Shown here: in pieces, positions 8,779-17,490 of the stretch | How the letters are laid out: each line of letters begins with the position of its first letter | Position numbering within the stretch: position 1 is the first letter of the stretch | Origin: Micromonospora aurantiaca ATCC 27029 | GTDB lineage: Bacteria > Actinomycetota > Actinomycetes > Mycobacteriales > Micromonosporaceae | Direction: 5' to 3' | Assembly (NCBI RefSeq): GCF_000145235.1 | Contig: NC_014391.1 | Coordinates: 6,343,501 to 6,407,500, forward strand | Length of the DNA stretch: 64,000 nt | The notes under the pieces: model-generated | Seen by the model: only the letters and a program-made list of their open reading frames with translations | Told to the model about the DNA's origin: nothing | Databases searched by the model: none | Translations under genes and position numbers: made by a program

Positions 8779-9870
8779 TCAGATGGTGCAGTTGATGAGG
8801 ACTGGCTCGGGGTGGAGGGTCACGCCGAAGCGAGACTGGACGCCGTCGCGGATCTCGCGGGCCAGCGCCACCAGCGCGGCCGTACTGGCGGTGCCGGAAC
8901 GGTTCGTGAGCGCCAGCGTGTGCTTGCTGGAGATGGCGACGCCCTCCGGGCCCGCGTACCCCTTGCCGAACCCGGCCTTGTCGATCAGCCACGCCGCGCT
9001 GACCTTCACCGCCCCGTCGGTGCCCGGCCAGTTCGGCGGCTCCCCCAGGTCGGCAGCGCGTTCCCGTACCTGCTCGAACACCTCGCCCGGCAGCACCGGG
9101 TTGGTGAAGAACGAGCCCACCGACCAGGTGTCCGGGTCGGCCGCGTCCAGCACCATGCCCTTGCCGGCGCGCAGTTTCCGTACGGTGGCGCGGGCGTCGG
9201 CGAGCGGCACCCGGTCGCCCACCTCGACGCCGAGCGCCCGGGCCAGTTCGGCGTAGCGGACCGGGCCGGACAGCGGGGACCGGGTGAGCCGGAAGTCGAC
9301 GGTGAGCACCACCCAGCGGTCGCTGTACTTGAAGATGCTGCCCCGGTAGACGAACCCGCAGTCGGCCGCCGGGATCCGGACCACCCGGCGCTCCGTCCGG
9401 TCGTACGCCTCGACTGCGACGATCGTCTCGGCGACCTCCTGGCCGTACGCGCCGACGTTCTGGATCGGGGTCGCGCCGGCCGACCCGGGGATGCCGGAGA
9501 GGCACTCCAGCCCGGACCAGCCGCGCTCGACGGTGGCGGCGACGAGGTCGTCCCACGGCTCGCCGGCTTCGACACGTACCGTGACGGTGTCGCCGTCCTC
9601 GGCGACGGTCCGGAACCCCCGGGAGCGGACGAGCACGACGGTGCCGGGGAAGCCCTGGTCGCCGATCACGACGTTGCTACCGCCCGCCAGCACCAGCACG
9701 GCCTGCTCCCGGGCTTCCGCTTCCTGCACCTTCAGTACGATCTGGGCGGCGTCGCCGGCGATCTCCAGCCGCCCGGCGGGGCCACCGAGCCGGAGCGTGG
9801 TGTAGCGCGCCAGGGTGGCCGGATCGGTCGGGTCACCGGCAGTCGCCGGTTCGGCGTAGACGTCTGACAC
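8779..9870 (-). CDS. murB: UDP-N-acetylmuramate dehydrogenase
   Basis: Peptidoglycan precursor enzyme: FAD- and NADPH-dependent reduction of UDP-GlcNAc-enolpyruvate to UDP-MurNAc. It has 363 residues. The FAD-binding segments LAGGSNVVI (62-69) and IPGSAGATPIQNVGAYG (127-143) are intact, as are the catalytic Ser253 in VGSFFTNP and the C-terminal Glu355 in HPEPVLIN. GTG at 9870 is chosen over distant in-frame starts: family homology begins there, and a TAGGGT -10 box ends 7 nt upstream, suggesting a leaderless message. Divergent from the gene at 9941. Confidence 0.95.
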   Translation of the reverse strand: MSDVYAEPATAGDPTDPATLARYTTLRLGGPAGRLEIAGDAAQIVLKVQEAEAREQAVLVLAGGSNVVIGDQGFPGTVVLVRSRGFRTVAEDGDTVTVRVEAGEPWDDLVAATVERGWSGLECLSGIPGSAGATPIQNVGAYGQEVAETIVAVEAYDRTERRVVRIPAADCGFVYRGSIFKYSDRWVVLTVDFRLTRSPLSGPVRYAELARALGVEVGDRVPLADARATVRKLRAGKGMVLDAADPDTWSVGSFFTNPVLPGEVFEQVRERAADLGEPPNWPGTDGAVKVSAAWLIDKAGFGKGYAGPEGVAISSKHTLALTNRSGTASTAALVALAREIRDGVQSRFGVTLHPEPVLINCTI

Positions 9871-9940
9871 GCCTTTCACCCTAGGCTGAGGGGTAGCCGG
9901 AGCACCCACTGGTGGCCCGGTCACCCCCGGGAGGATGGCG

Positions 9941-10696
9941 ATGAGCAGACTGCACCACACGAAGGACTTCTGGATCGGCGCGCTGCGCACGGAGGGCCCC
10001 GCCTTCGCCGCGGCGGTGGCTGAGGCGCCGCCCGAGACACCCGTGCTGTCCTGTCCCGGCTGGACCGTCACCGATCTCGCTCATCACCTGACCCGCGCGT
10101 ACGCCTGGGCGGGCACCGTGCTGACCGCGGGCATCGCGACCCGCCCGGAGCGGCACGACCCGGAGCCGCCGGCGGGCCTGACCGCGGCGCAGTGGTTCAC
10201 GCAGGAGTACGAGCGGATCAGCGCACTGCTGGAGGCGACGGACCCGGAGGCGCCGGCCTGGAACTTCGCGCCGCAGCCGAAGAAGGCGGTCTTCTGGCCA
10301 CGTCGGCTGGCGCACGAGACGGCTGTGCACCGCTGGGACGCCCAGCTCGCGATCGGTGCGGGTGATCCGATCGAGGCGAAGCTCGCGGCCGACGGGGTGA
10401 GCGAGGTGCTGGACACCTGGCTGCCGGCGGGACGGCGGGTGCATGCCGGGCAGTGGCGCGGCGTGGTTCAGCTGAACGCGACCGATGCCGCGCAGGAGTG
10501 GTACCTGCGGTTGCGGGGTGAGGGGGTCGCGCTGCTGGACACCGCGACGATCCTCGACCACGACGACCACCGCGCGCGGGCGCAGGTGGCCGGCACGGCG
10601 AGCGATCTGCTGCTGGCGCTGATGGGCCGGATCAGCTTCGACGCGCTGGACGTGGCGGGCGACCGTTCCCTGCTGGGCGGCCTGCGGGTCGGCTGA
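9941..10696 (+). CDS. maleylpyruvate isomerase-family, mycothiol-dependent-type protein
   Basis: A 251-residue protein of the actinobacterial TIGR03083-type family, whose N-terminal half has the DinB/MDMPI four-helix fold (PGWTVTDLAHHLTRAYAW, then WPRRLAHETAVHRWDAQ carrying the putative metal-binding histidines). Characterised members use mycothiol as cofactor or metal ligand, which fits a genome with mshA and mshD; the reaction here is unknown. ATG at 9941 is preferred over the ATG at 9935 because gggagg leaves only 0 nt to the first but 6 nt to the second. A textbook terminator follows at 10712. Confidence 0.8.
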   Translation: MSRLHHTKDFWIGALRTEGPAFAAAVAEAPPETPVLSCPGWTVTDLAHHLTRAYAWAGTVLTAGIATRPERHDPEPPAGLTAAQWFTQEYERISALLEATDPEAPAWNFAPQPKKAVFWPRRLAHETAVHRWDAQLAIGAGDPIEAKLAADGVSEVLDTWLPAGRRVHAGQWRGVVQLNATDAAQEWYLRLRGEGVALLDTATILDHDDHRARAQVAGTASDLLLALMGRISFDALDVAGDRSLLGGLRVG

Positions 10697-10711
10697 CGAC
10701 GGGCACCGGAC

Positions 10712-10745
10712 GGAGAGGGGCGACGGTCGCCCCTCTCCTTCTTTT
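10712..10745 (+). terminator. intrinsic terminator
   Basis: A 13-bp perfect stem (GGAGAGGGGCGAC and complement, 10712-10738) followed by ttctttt. This is the most classical Rho-independent terminator in the window. It isolates the upstream gene from the beta-glucoside operon promoter that starts a few bases later. Confidence 0.9.
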
Positions 10746-10756
10746 CGGACACCTCT

Positions 10757-10815
10757 GAGAGCGCTCTCTTGACAAGGTCCACGACCCTCCACCACGCTGT
10801 CGTGAGAGCGCTCTC
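10757..10815 (+). promoter_or_regulatory. twin LacI-type operators and promoter of the beta-glucoside operon
   Basis: Two identical 12-bp palindromes GAGAGCGCTCTC at 10757-10768 and 10804-10815, 47 bp centre to centre. They resemble the TGGGAGCGCTCCCA box of the CebR/LacI regulators of cello-oligosaccharide genes in Streptomyces. A perfect -35 hexamer TTGACA (10769-10774) starts right after the first site; the -10 is weak. Both sites flank the expected core promoter, so bound repressor, probably the LacI protein encoded at 15454, would cover it and could loop the DNA. Sequence seen; regulator assignment inferred. Confidence 0.85.
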
Positions 10816-10872
10816 TAAGTTCCGGAACCGCCTTCCACCACCCGTTTCGACGACCCGAGAGGTCAGGACAGC

Positions 10873-12180
10873 ATGCTCACCTTCACGCGCCGCCGCCTGG
10901 CGGCGGTGGCCCTGGTGGCCGCCACCGCACTGCTCGGCACCACCGCCTGCGGCGGCGGCGACGATGCCGCCGCCGACGGGCCGATAACGCTCACCGTCGA
11001 CGTCTTCGGCCAGTTCGGTTACGCCGACCTCTACCAGGAGTACATGGCCAGCCACCCCGGCGTGAAGATCGTCGAGCGGGGCACCGGAGGCAACCTCGAC
11101 GAGTACTCCCCGAAGCTCACCCAGTGGCTCGCCGCGGGCAAGGGCGCCGGTGACGTGGTGGCCATCGAGGAGGGCCTGCTCGTCGAGTACAAGGCCAACC
11201 CGCAGAACTTCGTCAACCTGCTCGACCACGGCGCGGCCGACCTGAAGGGCAACTTCCTCGACTGGAAGTGGAACCAGGGGCTCACCGCCGACGGCAAGCA
11301 GCTCATCGGCCTCGGCACCGACGTCGGCGGCATGGCGATGTGCTACCGCAAGGACCTGTTCGCCAAGGCCGGCCTGCCCACCGACCGCGACGCGGTGTCC
11401 AAGCTCTGGCCCACCTGGCAGGACTACATCAAGGTCGGCGAGCAGTTCACCGCGAAGAAGACGGGCGCCTCGTTCCTGGACGCCGCGACGAACACGTTCA
11501 ACACGATCCTGCTCCAGACCGCCGGCAACAGCAGCGGCTACAGCTACTACGACACCGGCAACAACCTCGTCGTGGGCAGCAACCCGGCGGTGAAGCAGGC
11601 GTACGACACCACGATGGACATCATCGACTCGGGGCTGTCCGGCAAGTACGGCTCCTGGTCCGAGGAGTGGGTGTCGGCGTTCAAGCAGTCGAAGTTCGCC
11701 ACCATCGCCTGCCCGGCCTGGATGACCGGCGTGATCGAGGGCAACGCCGGCGCCGCCGCCAAGGGCAAGTGGGACATCGCCCAGATCCCCGGCAACGGCG
11801 GCAACTGGGGCGGCTCGTTCCTCGCCGTGCCGAAGCAGAGCAAGCACCAGGCCGAGGCGATCGAACTGGCCAAGTTCCTGACCAGCGCCAAGGGTCAGAT
11901 CGGCGCGTTCAAGGCGAAGGGCCCGCTGCCCTCGTCCCCGCAGGCGCTGGAGGATCCGGCGATCATCGACTCGAAGAACGCCTACTTCTCCGAGGCACCG
12001 GTCGGGAAGATCTTCGCCGAGGGCGCCAAGAGCCTGAAGCCGGTCTACATGGGACCGAAGAACCAGGCCGTACGCACCGAGGTCGAGAACGCCGTCCGCA
12101 GCGTGGAGCTGGGCAAGCGCTCCCCGGAGCAGGGCTGGACCGACGCGGTCGCCAACGCCGAGAAGGCCGCCGCCAAGTAA
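10873..12180 (+). CDS. ABC transporter sugar-binding lipoprotein (cellobiose/beta-glucoside type)
   Basis: Extracellular solute-binding protein of family 1, 435 residues. The N-terminus has a basic start, a hydrophobic segment and lipobox LGTTAC with the lipidated Cys at residue 26. The mature part has the usual two-lobe features (AAGKGAGDVVAIEE, YRKDLFAKAGLPTD, TWQDYIKVGEQF) and closely resembles CebE-type binding proteins. First gene of an operon with two permeases, a GH1 glucosidase and a LacI repressor, which points to cellobiose or other beta-glucosides as ligand. No ATPase gene is present; such systems share a genome-wide MsiK-type ATPase. A hairpin in the 70-bp gap downstream would favour excess of this subunit. 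Confidence 0.92.
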   Translation: MLTFTRRRLAAVALVAATALLGTTACGGGDDAAADGPITLTVDVFGQFGYADLYQEYMASHPGVKIVERGTGGNLDEYSPKLTQWLAAGKGAGDVVAIEEGLLVEYKANPQNFVNLLDHGAADLKGNFLDWKWNQGLTADGKQLIGLGTDVGGMAMCYRKDLFAKAGLPTDRDAVSKLWPTWQDYIKVGEQFTAKKTGASFLDAATNTFNTILLQTAGNSSGYSYYDTGNNLVVGSNPAVKQAYDTTMDIIDSGLSGKYGSWSEEWVSAFKQSKFATIACPAWMTGVIEGNAGAAAKGKWDIAQIPGNGGNWGGSFLAVPKQSKHQAEAIELAKFLTSAKGQIGAFKAKGPLPSSPQALEDPAIIDSKNAYFSEAPVGKIFAEGAKSLKPVYMGPKNQAVRTEVENAVRSVELGKRSPEQGWTDAVANAEKAAAK

Positions 12181-12192
12181 CCCGAGCAGCGC

Positions 12193-12229
12193 GTGCGGGC
12201 GGCCACCCGGCCACGGGGGCCGCCCGCAC
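12193..12229 (+). terminator. intercistronic hairpin
   Basis: A 12-bp perfect stem GTGCGGGCGGCC / GGCCGCCCGCAC between the binding-protein and first permease genes. In ABC operons such hairpins cause partial termination or protect the upstream mRNA, giving more binding protein than permease. Confidence 0.7.
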
Positions 12230-12250
12230 GGCGGAAAGGAGTCCCGGGTC

Positions 12251-13240
12251 ATGGCCGTCCAGCTCGACGCCCGCCCGCCGGTCGCACCGGCACCCCGCCC
12301 CACCCGTCCCGGCCTGGGCAACCGGCTCAGCCGGATCGACACCAAGTACTCGCCGTACCTGTTCATCGCCCCGTTCTTCCTGCTGTTCGGCGTCTTCGGG
12401 GCGTACCCGCTGGCGTACACGTTCTGGGTCTCGCTGCACGACTGGGACCTGCTCGGCGCCGAGCACCCGTTCATCGGCTTCGACAACTACACCCAGCTGC
12501 TCGCCGACTCGGACTTCTGGCACTCGGTCGTCAACACGCTGGGCATCTTCGTGATCTCCACGGTCCCCCAGCTGCTCGCAGCGCTCTGGCTGGCCAACCT
12601 GCTCAACCGGCAGCTGCGCGCCCGTACCACCTGGCGGATGGCGGTGCTGATCCCGAACGTCACGTCGACCGCCGCCGTGGCGATCGTGTTCGCGGTGCTG
12701 TTCGGCCGCGAGTTCGGCATGATCAACTGGCTGCTCGACCACGTCGGGATCAACGCGATCGACTGGAAGGCGAACCGGTTCGCCGCCTGGGTCGCCATCT
12801 CCACCATGGTCGACTGGCGCTGGACCGGCTACAACGCGCTGATCTTCCTGGCCGCCATGCAGGCCATCCCCCGCGACCTGTACGAGTCGGCGGCGATCGA
12901 CGGCGCCGGCCGGGCCCGGCAGTTCTGGTCAATCACGGTGCCGCTGCTCAAGCCGACGATCATCTTCGCGGTCATCATCTCCACCATCGGCGGCCTCCAG
13001 CTCTTCACCGAGCCGCGGATGTTCAACTCCGGCACCAACGCGATCCGCGGCGGGCCGCTGCGGGAGTCGCAGACGGTGACCATGTACATGTTCGAGAACG
13101 CCTTCGCGCCGCACTACAACTTCGGCTACGGCTCGGCAGTCGCCTGGCTGCTGTTCGCGCTCATCGCTGTGGTCGCGGCGATCAACGTCCTGCTCCTGCG
13201 CCGGCTCGGCGGCGGCTCCCGCAAGGAGGTCTCCCGATGA
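12251..13240 (+). CDS. sugar ABC transporter permease, MalF/CebF type
   Basis: Membrane permease of 329 residues with six predicted transmembrane helices after a 35-residue Pro-rich cytoplasmic leader. The EAA loop that docks the ATPase is YESAAIDGAGRARQFW. The closing motif, where the PHYNFGYGSAVAWLLF segment precedes the last helix, is typical of CebF-like subunits. It starts with ATG behind gaaaggagtcccgggtc. Its stop overlaps the next start by 4 nt (ATGA), so translation is coupled. It forms the translocation pore together with the product of 13237. Confidence 0.92.
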   Translation: MAVQLDARPPVAPAPRPTRPGLGNRLSRIDTKYSPYLFIAPFFLLFGVFGAYPLAYTFWVSLHDWDLLGAEHPFIGFDNYTQLLADSDFWHSVVNTLGIFVISTVPQLLAALWLANLLNRQLRARTTWRMAVLIPNVTSTAAVAIVFAVLFGREFGMINWLLDHVGINAIDWKANRFAAWVAISTMVDWRWTGYNALIFLAAMQAIPRDLYESAAIDGAGRARQFWSITVPLLKPTIIFAVIISTIGGLQLFTEPRMFNSGTNAIRGGPLRESQTVTMYMFENAFAPHYNFGYGSAVAWLLFALIAVVAAINVLLLRRLGGGSRKEVSR

Positions 13241-14070
13241 CCCGCCTCTGGTCGGCAAGCCGGCTCACCTACCTGGCGCTGACGCTCTCGGCCATCCTGT
13301 CGATCTTTCCGATCTACTGGATGTTCGTGGTGGCCAGCCGGACCAGCGACACGATGGGGCAGGTGCCGCCGCCGCTCACGCCCGGCGGCAACCTCGGCGC
13401 CAACATCGCCCGGCTGTTCGACAACACCGACGCGTACTTCCTGACCGGCCTGATCAACTCGGCGATCGTGGCCACCACCGTCACGATCTCGGTGGTGTTC
13501 TTCTCCACGCTGGCCGGGTTCGCGTTCGCCAAGCTGCGCTTCCGCGGGCGCAACGCGCTGCTGCTGGTCATCGTCGCCACCATGATGGTCCCCACCCAGC
13601 TCGGCGTGATCCCGCTCTACCTGCTGATGACGAAACTGAACTGGAACGACCGGCTGCCCGCCGTGATCGTGCCGGCGCTGGTGACCGGCTTCGGCGTGTT
13701 CATGATGCGCCAGTACGCGGGCCAGGCGGTCAGCACCGAGCTGATCGAGGCGGCGCGGATGGACGGCTGCAACACCGCGCGGATCTACTGGAACGTGGTG
13801 CTGCCCGCGCTGCGCCCGGCCGCCGCCGTCCTCGGCCTGCTCACGTTCATGACCACCTGGAACGACTTCCTGTGGCCGTACGCGGTGCTGAACGACCCGG
13901 AGAACCCGACGGTGCAGCTGTCGCTGCGGGCCCTCTCCGACGGGTACTACCAGGACATGTCGCAGGTGTTCACCGGCACGGCGATCGCCACGCTGCCGCT
14001 GCTGCTGGTGTTCGTCGTCTTCGGCCGCCAGATCATCGGCGGCATCATGGAAGGTGCGGTCAAGGCATGA
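13237..14070 (+). CDS. sugar ABC transporter permease, MalG/CebG type
   Basis: Second pore subunit, 277 residues, six membrane helices. The EAA loop reads IEAARMDGCNTARIYWNVVLP, followed by TFMTTWNDFLWP, the usual MalG-type signature, and it ends in the short tail MEGAVKA. The ATG at 13237 overlaps the stop of the preceding permease gene, and its own stop overlaps the ATG of the glucosidase gene, so three genes are translationally chained. A ribosome site (aaggagg) lies in the end of the upstream gene. Confidence 0.92.
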   Translation: MTRLWSASRLTYLALTLSAILSIFPIYWMFVVASRTSDTMGQVPPPLTPGGNLGANIARLFDNTDAYFLTGLINSAIVATTVTISVVFFSTLAGFAFAKLRFRGRNALLLVIVATMMVPTQLGVIPLYLLMTKLNWNDRLPAVIVPALVTGFGVFMMRQYAGQAVSTELIEAARMDGCNTARIYWNVVLPALRPAAAVLGLLTFMTTWNDFLWPYAVLNDPENPTVQLSLRALSDGYYQDMSQVFTGTAIATLPLLLVFVVFGRQIIGGIMEGAVKA

Positions 14071-15434
14071 GCAACGTCCGATTCCCGGAGGGCTTCGTCT
14101 GGGGCGGGGCCACCGCCGCGTACCAGATCGAGGGCGCCGCACGCGAGGACGGTCGCGGCCCGTCGATCTGGGACACCTTCAGCCGTACGCCGGGCGCGGT
14201 GTTTCAGGGCCACACCGGCGACGTGGCCTGCGACCACTACCACCGGTACGCCGAGGACGTCGCGCTGATGGCCGACCTGGGGCTGCGGGCGTACCGGTTC
14301 TCGGTGTCCTGGCCCCGCGTGCGGCCGGACGGCACCGGCCCGGTCGAGCCGCGCGGGCTCGACTTCTACGACCGGCTGACCGACGCGCTGCTGGACGCCG
14401 GCCTCGACCCGATCGTCACGCTCTACCACTGGGACCTGCCGCAGGCGCTGGAGGACCGGGGCGGCTGGACCGTCCGGGAGACCGCCGAGCACTTCGCCGA
14501 GTACGCGCTCGCCGTGCACGGCCGTCTCGGCGACCGGGTGCGCACCTGGACCACGCTCAACGAGCCGTGGTGCTCGGCCTACCTGGGGTACGGCTCGGGC
14601 GTGCACGCGCCGGGGCGCCGCGACGCCGGTGACGCGTTCCGGGCCGTACACCATCTGCTGCTCGGCCACGGCCTGGCGGCGCGGGCGCTGCGCGCGGCAG
14701 GCGCGGAGACGCTCGGGATCACGCTCAACCTGGCCGACGTGCAACCGGCGGACGCGGGCAGCGCCGCTGACGCCGAGGCGGTCCGGCTGGTCGACGGCCT
14801 GCACAACCGGATCTTCCTGGACCCGCTCACCGGCGGCGGCTACCCGGCGGACGTGCTGGCCCACGTCAGCCGGATCGTCGCGCCGGACTTCGTCCGGGAC
14901 GGGGACGAGAAGCTGATCGCCGCGCCGCTGGACCTGCTCGGCCTGAACTACTACGCGCCCACCTACGTGGCCGGGCGGGCGGACGGCACGGGAGGTGCCG
15001 CGTACCCGGGCACCGCCGGGGCGGTCGAGTTCCTGCCGCCGGCCGGGCCGCTGACCGAGATGGGCTGGTCGATCGAGCCGGCCGGGCTGGCCCGGCTGCT
15101 GGAACGCGTCGCGGCCGACTATCCCGGGCTACCGTTGATGATCACCGAGAACGGCGGGGCGTTCCCCGACACCGACCTCGACGAGCAGGGCGGGGTGGCC
15201 GACGCCGACCGGGTCGCCTACCTCGACGGGCACCTGCGCGCGGCGCACGAAGCCATCGCCCGCGGCGTGGACCTGCGTGGTTATCTCGTATGGTCGGTGC
15301 TGGACAACTTCGAATGGGCCGAGGGTTACCGGAAGCGGTTCGGGATCGTCCACGTCGACTACCTGACCCAGCGGCGCACACCCAAGCGCAGTGCCCGCTG
15401 GTACCAGGAGGTGATCGCCCGGAACGGGCTGTGA
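14067..15434 (+). CDS. GH1 beta-glucosidase
   Basis: Glycoside hydrolase family 1 enzyme, 455 residues, without signal peptide, so it acts on imported sugar in the cytosol. The retaining catalytic pair is visible: acid/base Glu166 in TLNEPW and nucleophile Glu361 in MITENGG. The N-terminal family signature FVWGGATAAYQIEGA is at residues 10-24, and the aglycone/glucose-binding SVLDNFEWAEGY is near the C-terminus. Length and motifs are those of a full-length, active enzyme. In the operon it would split cellobiose or aryl-beta-glucosides delivered by the ABC transporter to glucose. Confidence 0.95.
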   Translation: MSNVRFPEGFVWGGATAAYQIEGAAREDGRGPSIWDTFSRTPGAVFQGHTGDVACDHYHRYAEDVALMADLGLRAYRFSVSWPRVRPDGTGPVEPRGLDFYDRLTDALLDAGLDPIVTLYHWDLPQALEDRGGWTVRETAEHFAEYALAVHGRLGDRVRTWTTLNEPWCSAYLGYGSGVHAPGRRDAGDAFRAVHHLLLGHGLAARALRAAGAETLGITLNLADVQPADAGSAADAEAVRLVDGLHNRIFLDPLTGGGYPADVLAHVSRIVAPDFVRDGDEKLIAAPLDLLGLNYYAPTYVAGRADGTGGAAYPGTAGAVEFLPPAGPLTEMGWSIEPAGLARLLERVAADYPGLPLMITENGGAFPDTDLDEQGGVADADRVAYLDGHLRAAHEAIARGVDLRGYLVWSVLDNFEWAEGYRKRFGIVHVDYLTQRRTPKRSARWYQEVIARNGL

Positions 15435-15453
15435 CGAGGTGGTGGTTACGGGG

Positions 15454-16461
15454 ATGACGACGGCACAGCGACCGACCCTGGAGGCGGTGGCCCGGCTGGC
15501 CGGCGTGTCCCGGGCCACCGTCTCCCGGGTGGTGAACGGCTCGACCACAGTCGCCGAGCCGATCCGGCAGGCGGTACGCCGGGCGGTCGAGGAACTCGGG
15601 TACGTCCCGAACCTCGCCGCCCGCAGCCTGGTCACCCAGCGGACCGACTCGGTCGCGCTGGTGATGCCCGAGGCGGCCACCCGGGTCTTCTCCGACGACC
15701 AGGTGTTCCCGGGCATCATCCGGGGCGCGGCACAGGAGCTGGAGGCGGCGGACAAGCAGCTCGTGCTGATGCTCGCCGGTTCGCCGGCCGGGCACGAACG
15801 GGTCGAGCGGTACACCACCGGGCGGCACGTCGACGGGGTGCTGTTCGCCTCGCTGCACGGCGAGGACCCGCTGCCCGGCCGGCTGGCCCGCCTCGGCATC
15901 CCGGTGGTGTGCAGCGGCCGGCCGCTCGACGGCGCCGACGTGCCGTACGTGGACGTGGACCACGAGGGCGGCGTGAGCACCGCGGTCCGGCACCTGATCG
16001 CGAGCGGTCGGCGGCGGATCGCCACCATCGCCGGCCCGCAGGACATGGTCGCCGGGATCGAACGGCTGATCGGCTACCGCACCGCGATCACCGAGGCCGG
16101 GCTGCCGGAGCTGGTCGCGTACGGCGACTTCACCCGGGAGTCCGGCACCGCCGCGATGCGCGAGCTGCTCGCCGCCGACCCGGAACTGGACGCCGTGTTC
16201 GCCGCCTCCGACCTGATGGCGCACGCCGCCCTGCGCACGCTGCGGGAGGCCGGGCGGCGGGTGCCCGAGGACGTGGCGGTGATCGGGTTCGACGACATCG
16301 AGACGGCCGCCTACACCGAGCCGCCGCTGACCACCGTGCGGCAGCCGATAGTGGAGCTGGGCCGGTCGATGACCCGGCAACTGCTGCGCATCGCCGCGGG
16401 CGAGGAGGTCGAGCAGGCGCTGGTGCTGCCGACCGAGCTGGTGCTACGCGAGTCCGCGTAA
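15454..16461 (+). CDS. LacI family transcriptional repressor
   Basis: Transcriptional repressor of 335 residues. The helix-turn-helix and hinge are in TLEAVARLAGVSRATVSRVV (about residues 8-27); the rest is a periplasmic-binding-protein-like sugar sensor (FASLHGEDPLPGRLARLGI, IGFDDIETAAYTEPPLTTV). Last gene of the beta-glucoside operon, most likely binding the two GAGAGCGCTCTC operators before 10873 and released by the imported sugar; a CebR-like role is inferred from context and operator type. ATG at 15454 was chosen; GTG codons at 15439 and 15442 are alternatives. Its TAA stop lies inside the 54-bp repeat at 16458. Confidence 0.92.
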   Translation: MTTAQRPTLEAVARLAGVSRATVSRVVNGSTTVAEPIRQAVRRAVEELGYVPNLAARSLVTQRTDSVALVMPEAATRVFSDDQVFPGIIRGAAQELEAADKQLVLMLAGSPAGHERVERYTTGRHVDGVLFASLHGEDPLPGRLARLGIPVVCSGRPLDGADVPYVDVDHEGGVSTAVRHLIASGRRRIATIAGPQDMVAGIERLIGYRTAITEAGLPELVAYGDFTRESGTAAMRELLAADPELDAVFAASDLMAHAALRTLREAGRRVPEDVAVIGFDDIETAAYTEPPLTTVRQPIVELGRSMTRQLLRIAAGEEVEQALVLPTELVLRESA

Positions 16462-16511
16462 GGAAGGGCCCCCTCTTAACGCCTCAGGTAGAGGAGGGGG
16501 CCCTTCTTAAC
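16458..16511 (+). repeat. 54-bp GGGCCC double palindrome, copy B1
   Basis: Two imperfect palindromes centred on GGGCCC (GTAAGGAAGGGCCCCCTCTT... and GTAGAGGAGGGGGCCC...), each about 23-24 bp, separated by GCCTCAG. The first base lies one nt before the TAA of the LacI gene, so that stop codon belongs to the element. Copies of exactly the same length lie at 29016 and 48117. Confidence 0.9.
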
Positions 16512-16584
16512 AGCCCGCCGGGCGACCGCCCACCGCGCGTTAACCGGTCGCGGCGCGGGCGTCGGCGGGGCTAGGGTCCGCCGG

Positions 16585-17490
16585 ATGAGTGGAGCCCTGA
16601 TCCGTCCCGCCCGTGCCGAGGACGCGCCCGCCGTGGTGGCGTTGCGCGCGCTCGTCTACCCGTACCTGGTGCGGGGCGTCGAGTCGACCCGCCGCATGAT
16701 CGCCGAACCACCGCCCGGCGAGGACTGGGCGGCCTGGGTCGCCGAGGCGGACGGGCAGGTCGTGGGCTGGGTGTCGGCGTACCGCAACACGCAGACGTCG
16801 ACGCCCGGCGTGGGCGAGATCGCCACGCTGCACGTGCACCCGGAGCATCGCCGCCGGGGCACCGGCACCGCGTTGTTCGACACCGCGCTCGGTCATCTGC
16901 GGACGCTCGGGTCCACCCGGGTGCTCACCCACGCGCGTACCGAGTCGCTGCCGTTCGCGCAGCGGCACGGCTTCACACCCAGCCGGGAGTTGCGCTACTC
17001 GGCACTGGACCTGAGCACCGCCCCGCCGATGCCGCAGGCGCCGCCGGGCGTACGGCTGGTGTCCGCCGCCGGGCTCGACCCCCGCCTGGTGCACCGGGTG
17101 GATGCCGAGTCGTCCCGGGACGAGCCGGGGGACGTGCCGACGGACTCGCTCGACTTCGACCTGTGGCGGCACGAGTGCTGGGACAACCCGGGGCTGGACC
17201 GGGAGGCGAGCATGCTCGCCGAGGTGGACGGCGAACTGGTCGCACTCAGCCTGGTGAAGCGGGACGGCGACCGGATGTGGTCGGACTTCACCGGCACGCT
17301 GCCCGCGTACCGGGGGCGCGGGCTGGCCCGGCTGGCCAAGCAGGCCGCGCTGCACGCCGCCGCGGCGCGCGGGGTACGCACCGCGTACACCTCGAACGAC
17401 GAGGCGAACGCGCCGATGCTGGCGGTGAACGAGCGGCTCGGCTACCGGCCGGTGGACAGCCAGTGGTCATGCCGGCGCAAACTCAGCTGA
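16585..17490 (+). CDS. tandem GNAT-domain N-acetyltransferase
   Basis: A 301-residue protein made of two GNAT folds, like mycothiol synthase in outline but not MshD itself, which is at 42829. Domain 1 (1-145) has the acetyl-CoA loop HPEHRRRGTGTALF; domain 2 (150-301) has LPAYRGRGLARLAKQ and ends NERLGYRPVDSQW. Both pyrophosphate-binding loops look usable. A TAGGGT -10 box ends 7 nt before the ATG, so the transcript is probably leaderless. The 3' end overlaps the convergent macrodomain gene by 8 bp. The acceptor substrate is unknown. Confidence 0.85.
   Translation: MSGALIRPARAEDAPAVVALRALVYPYLVRGVESTRRMIAEPPPGEDWAAWVAEADGQVVGWVSAYRNTQTSTPGVGEIATLHVHPEHRRRGTGTALFDTALGHLRTLGSTRVLTHARTESLPFAQRHGFTPSRELRYSALDLSTAPPMPQAPPGVRLVSAAGLDPRLVHRVDAESSRDEPGDVPTDSLDFDLWRHECWDNPGLDREASMLAEVDGELVALSLVKRDGDRMWSDFTGTLPAYRGRGLARLAKQAALHAAAARGVRTAYTSNDEANAPMLAVNERLGYRPVDSQWSCRRKLS

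Noticed and set aside
16585..17490. Calling the tandem-GNAT protein mycothiol synthase
   Set aside because: It has the double-GNAT outline but lacks the MshD-specific blocks, which are all present in the protein encoded at 42829.
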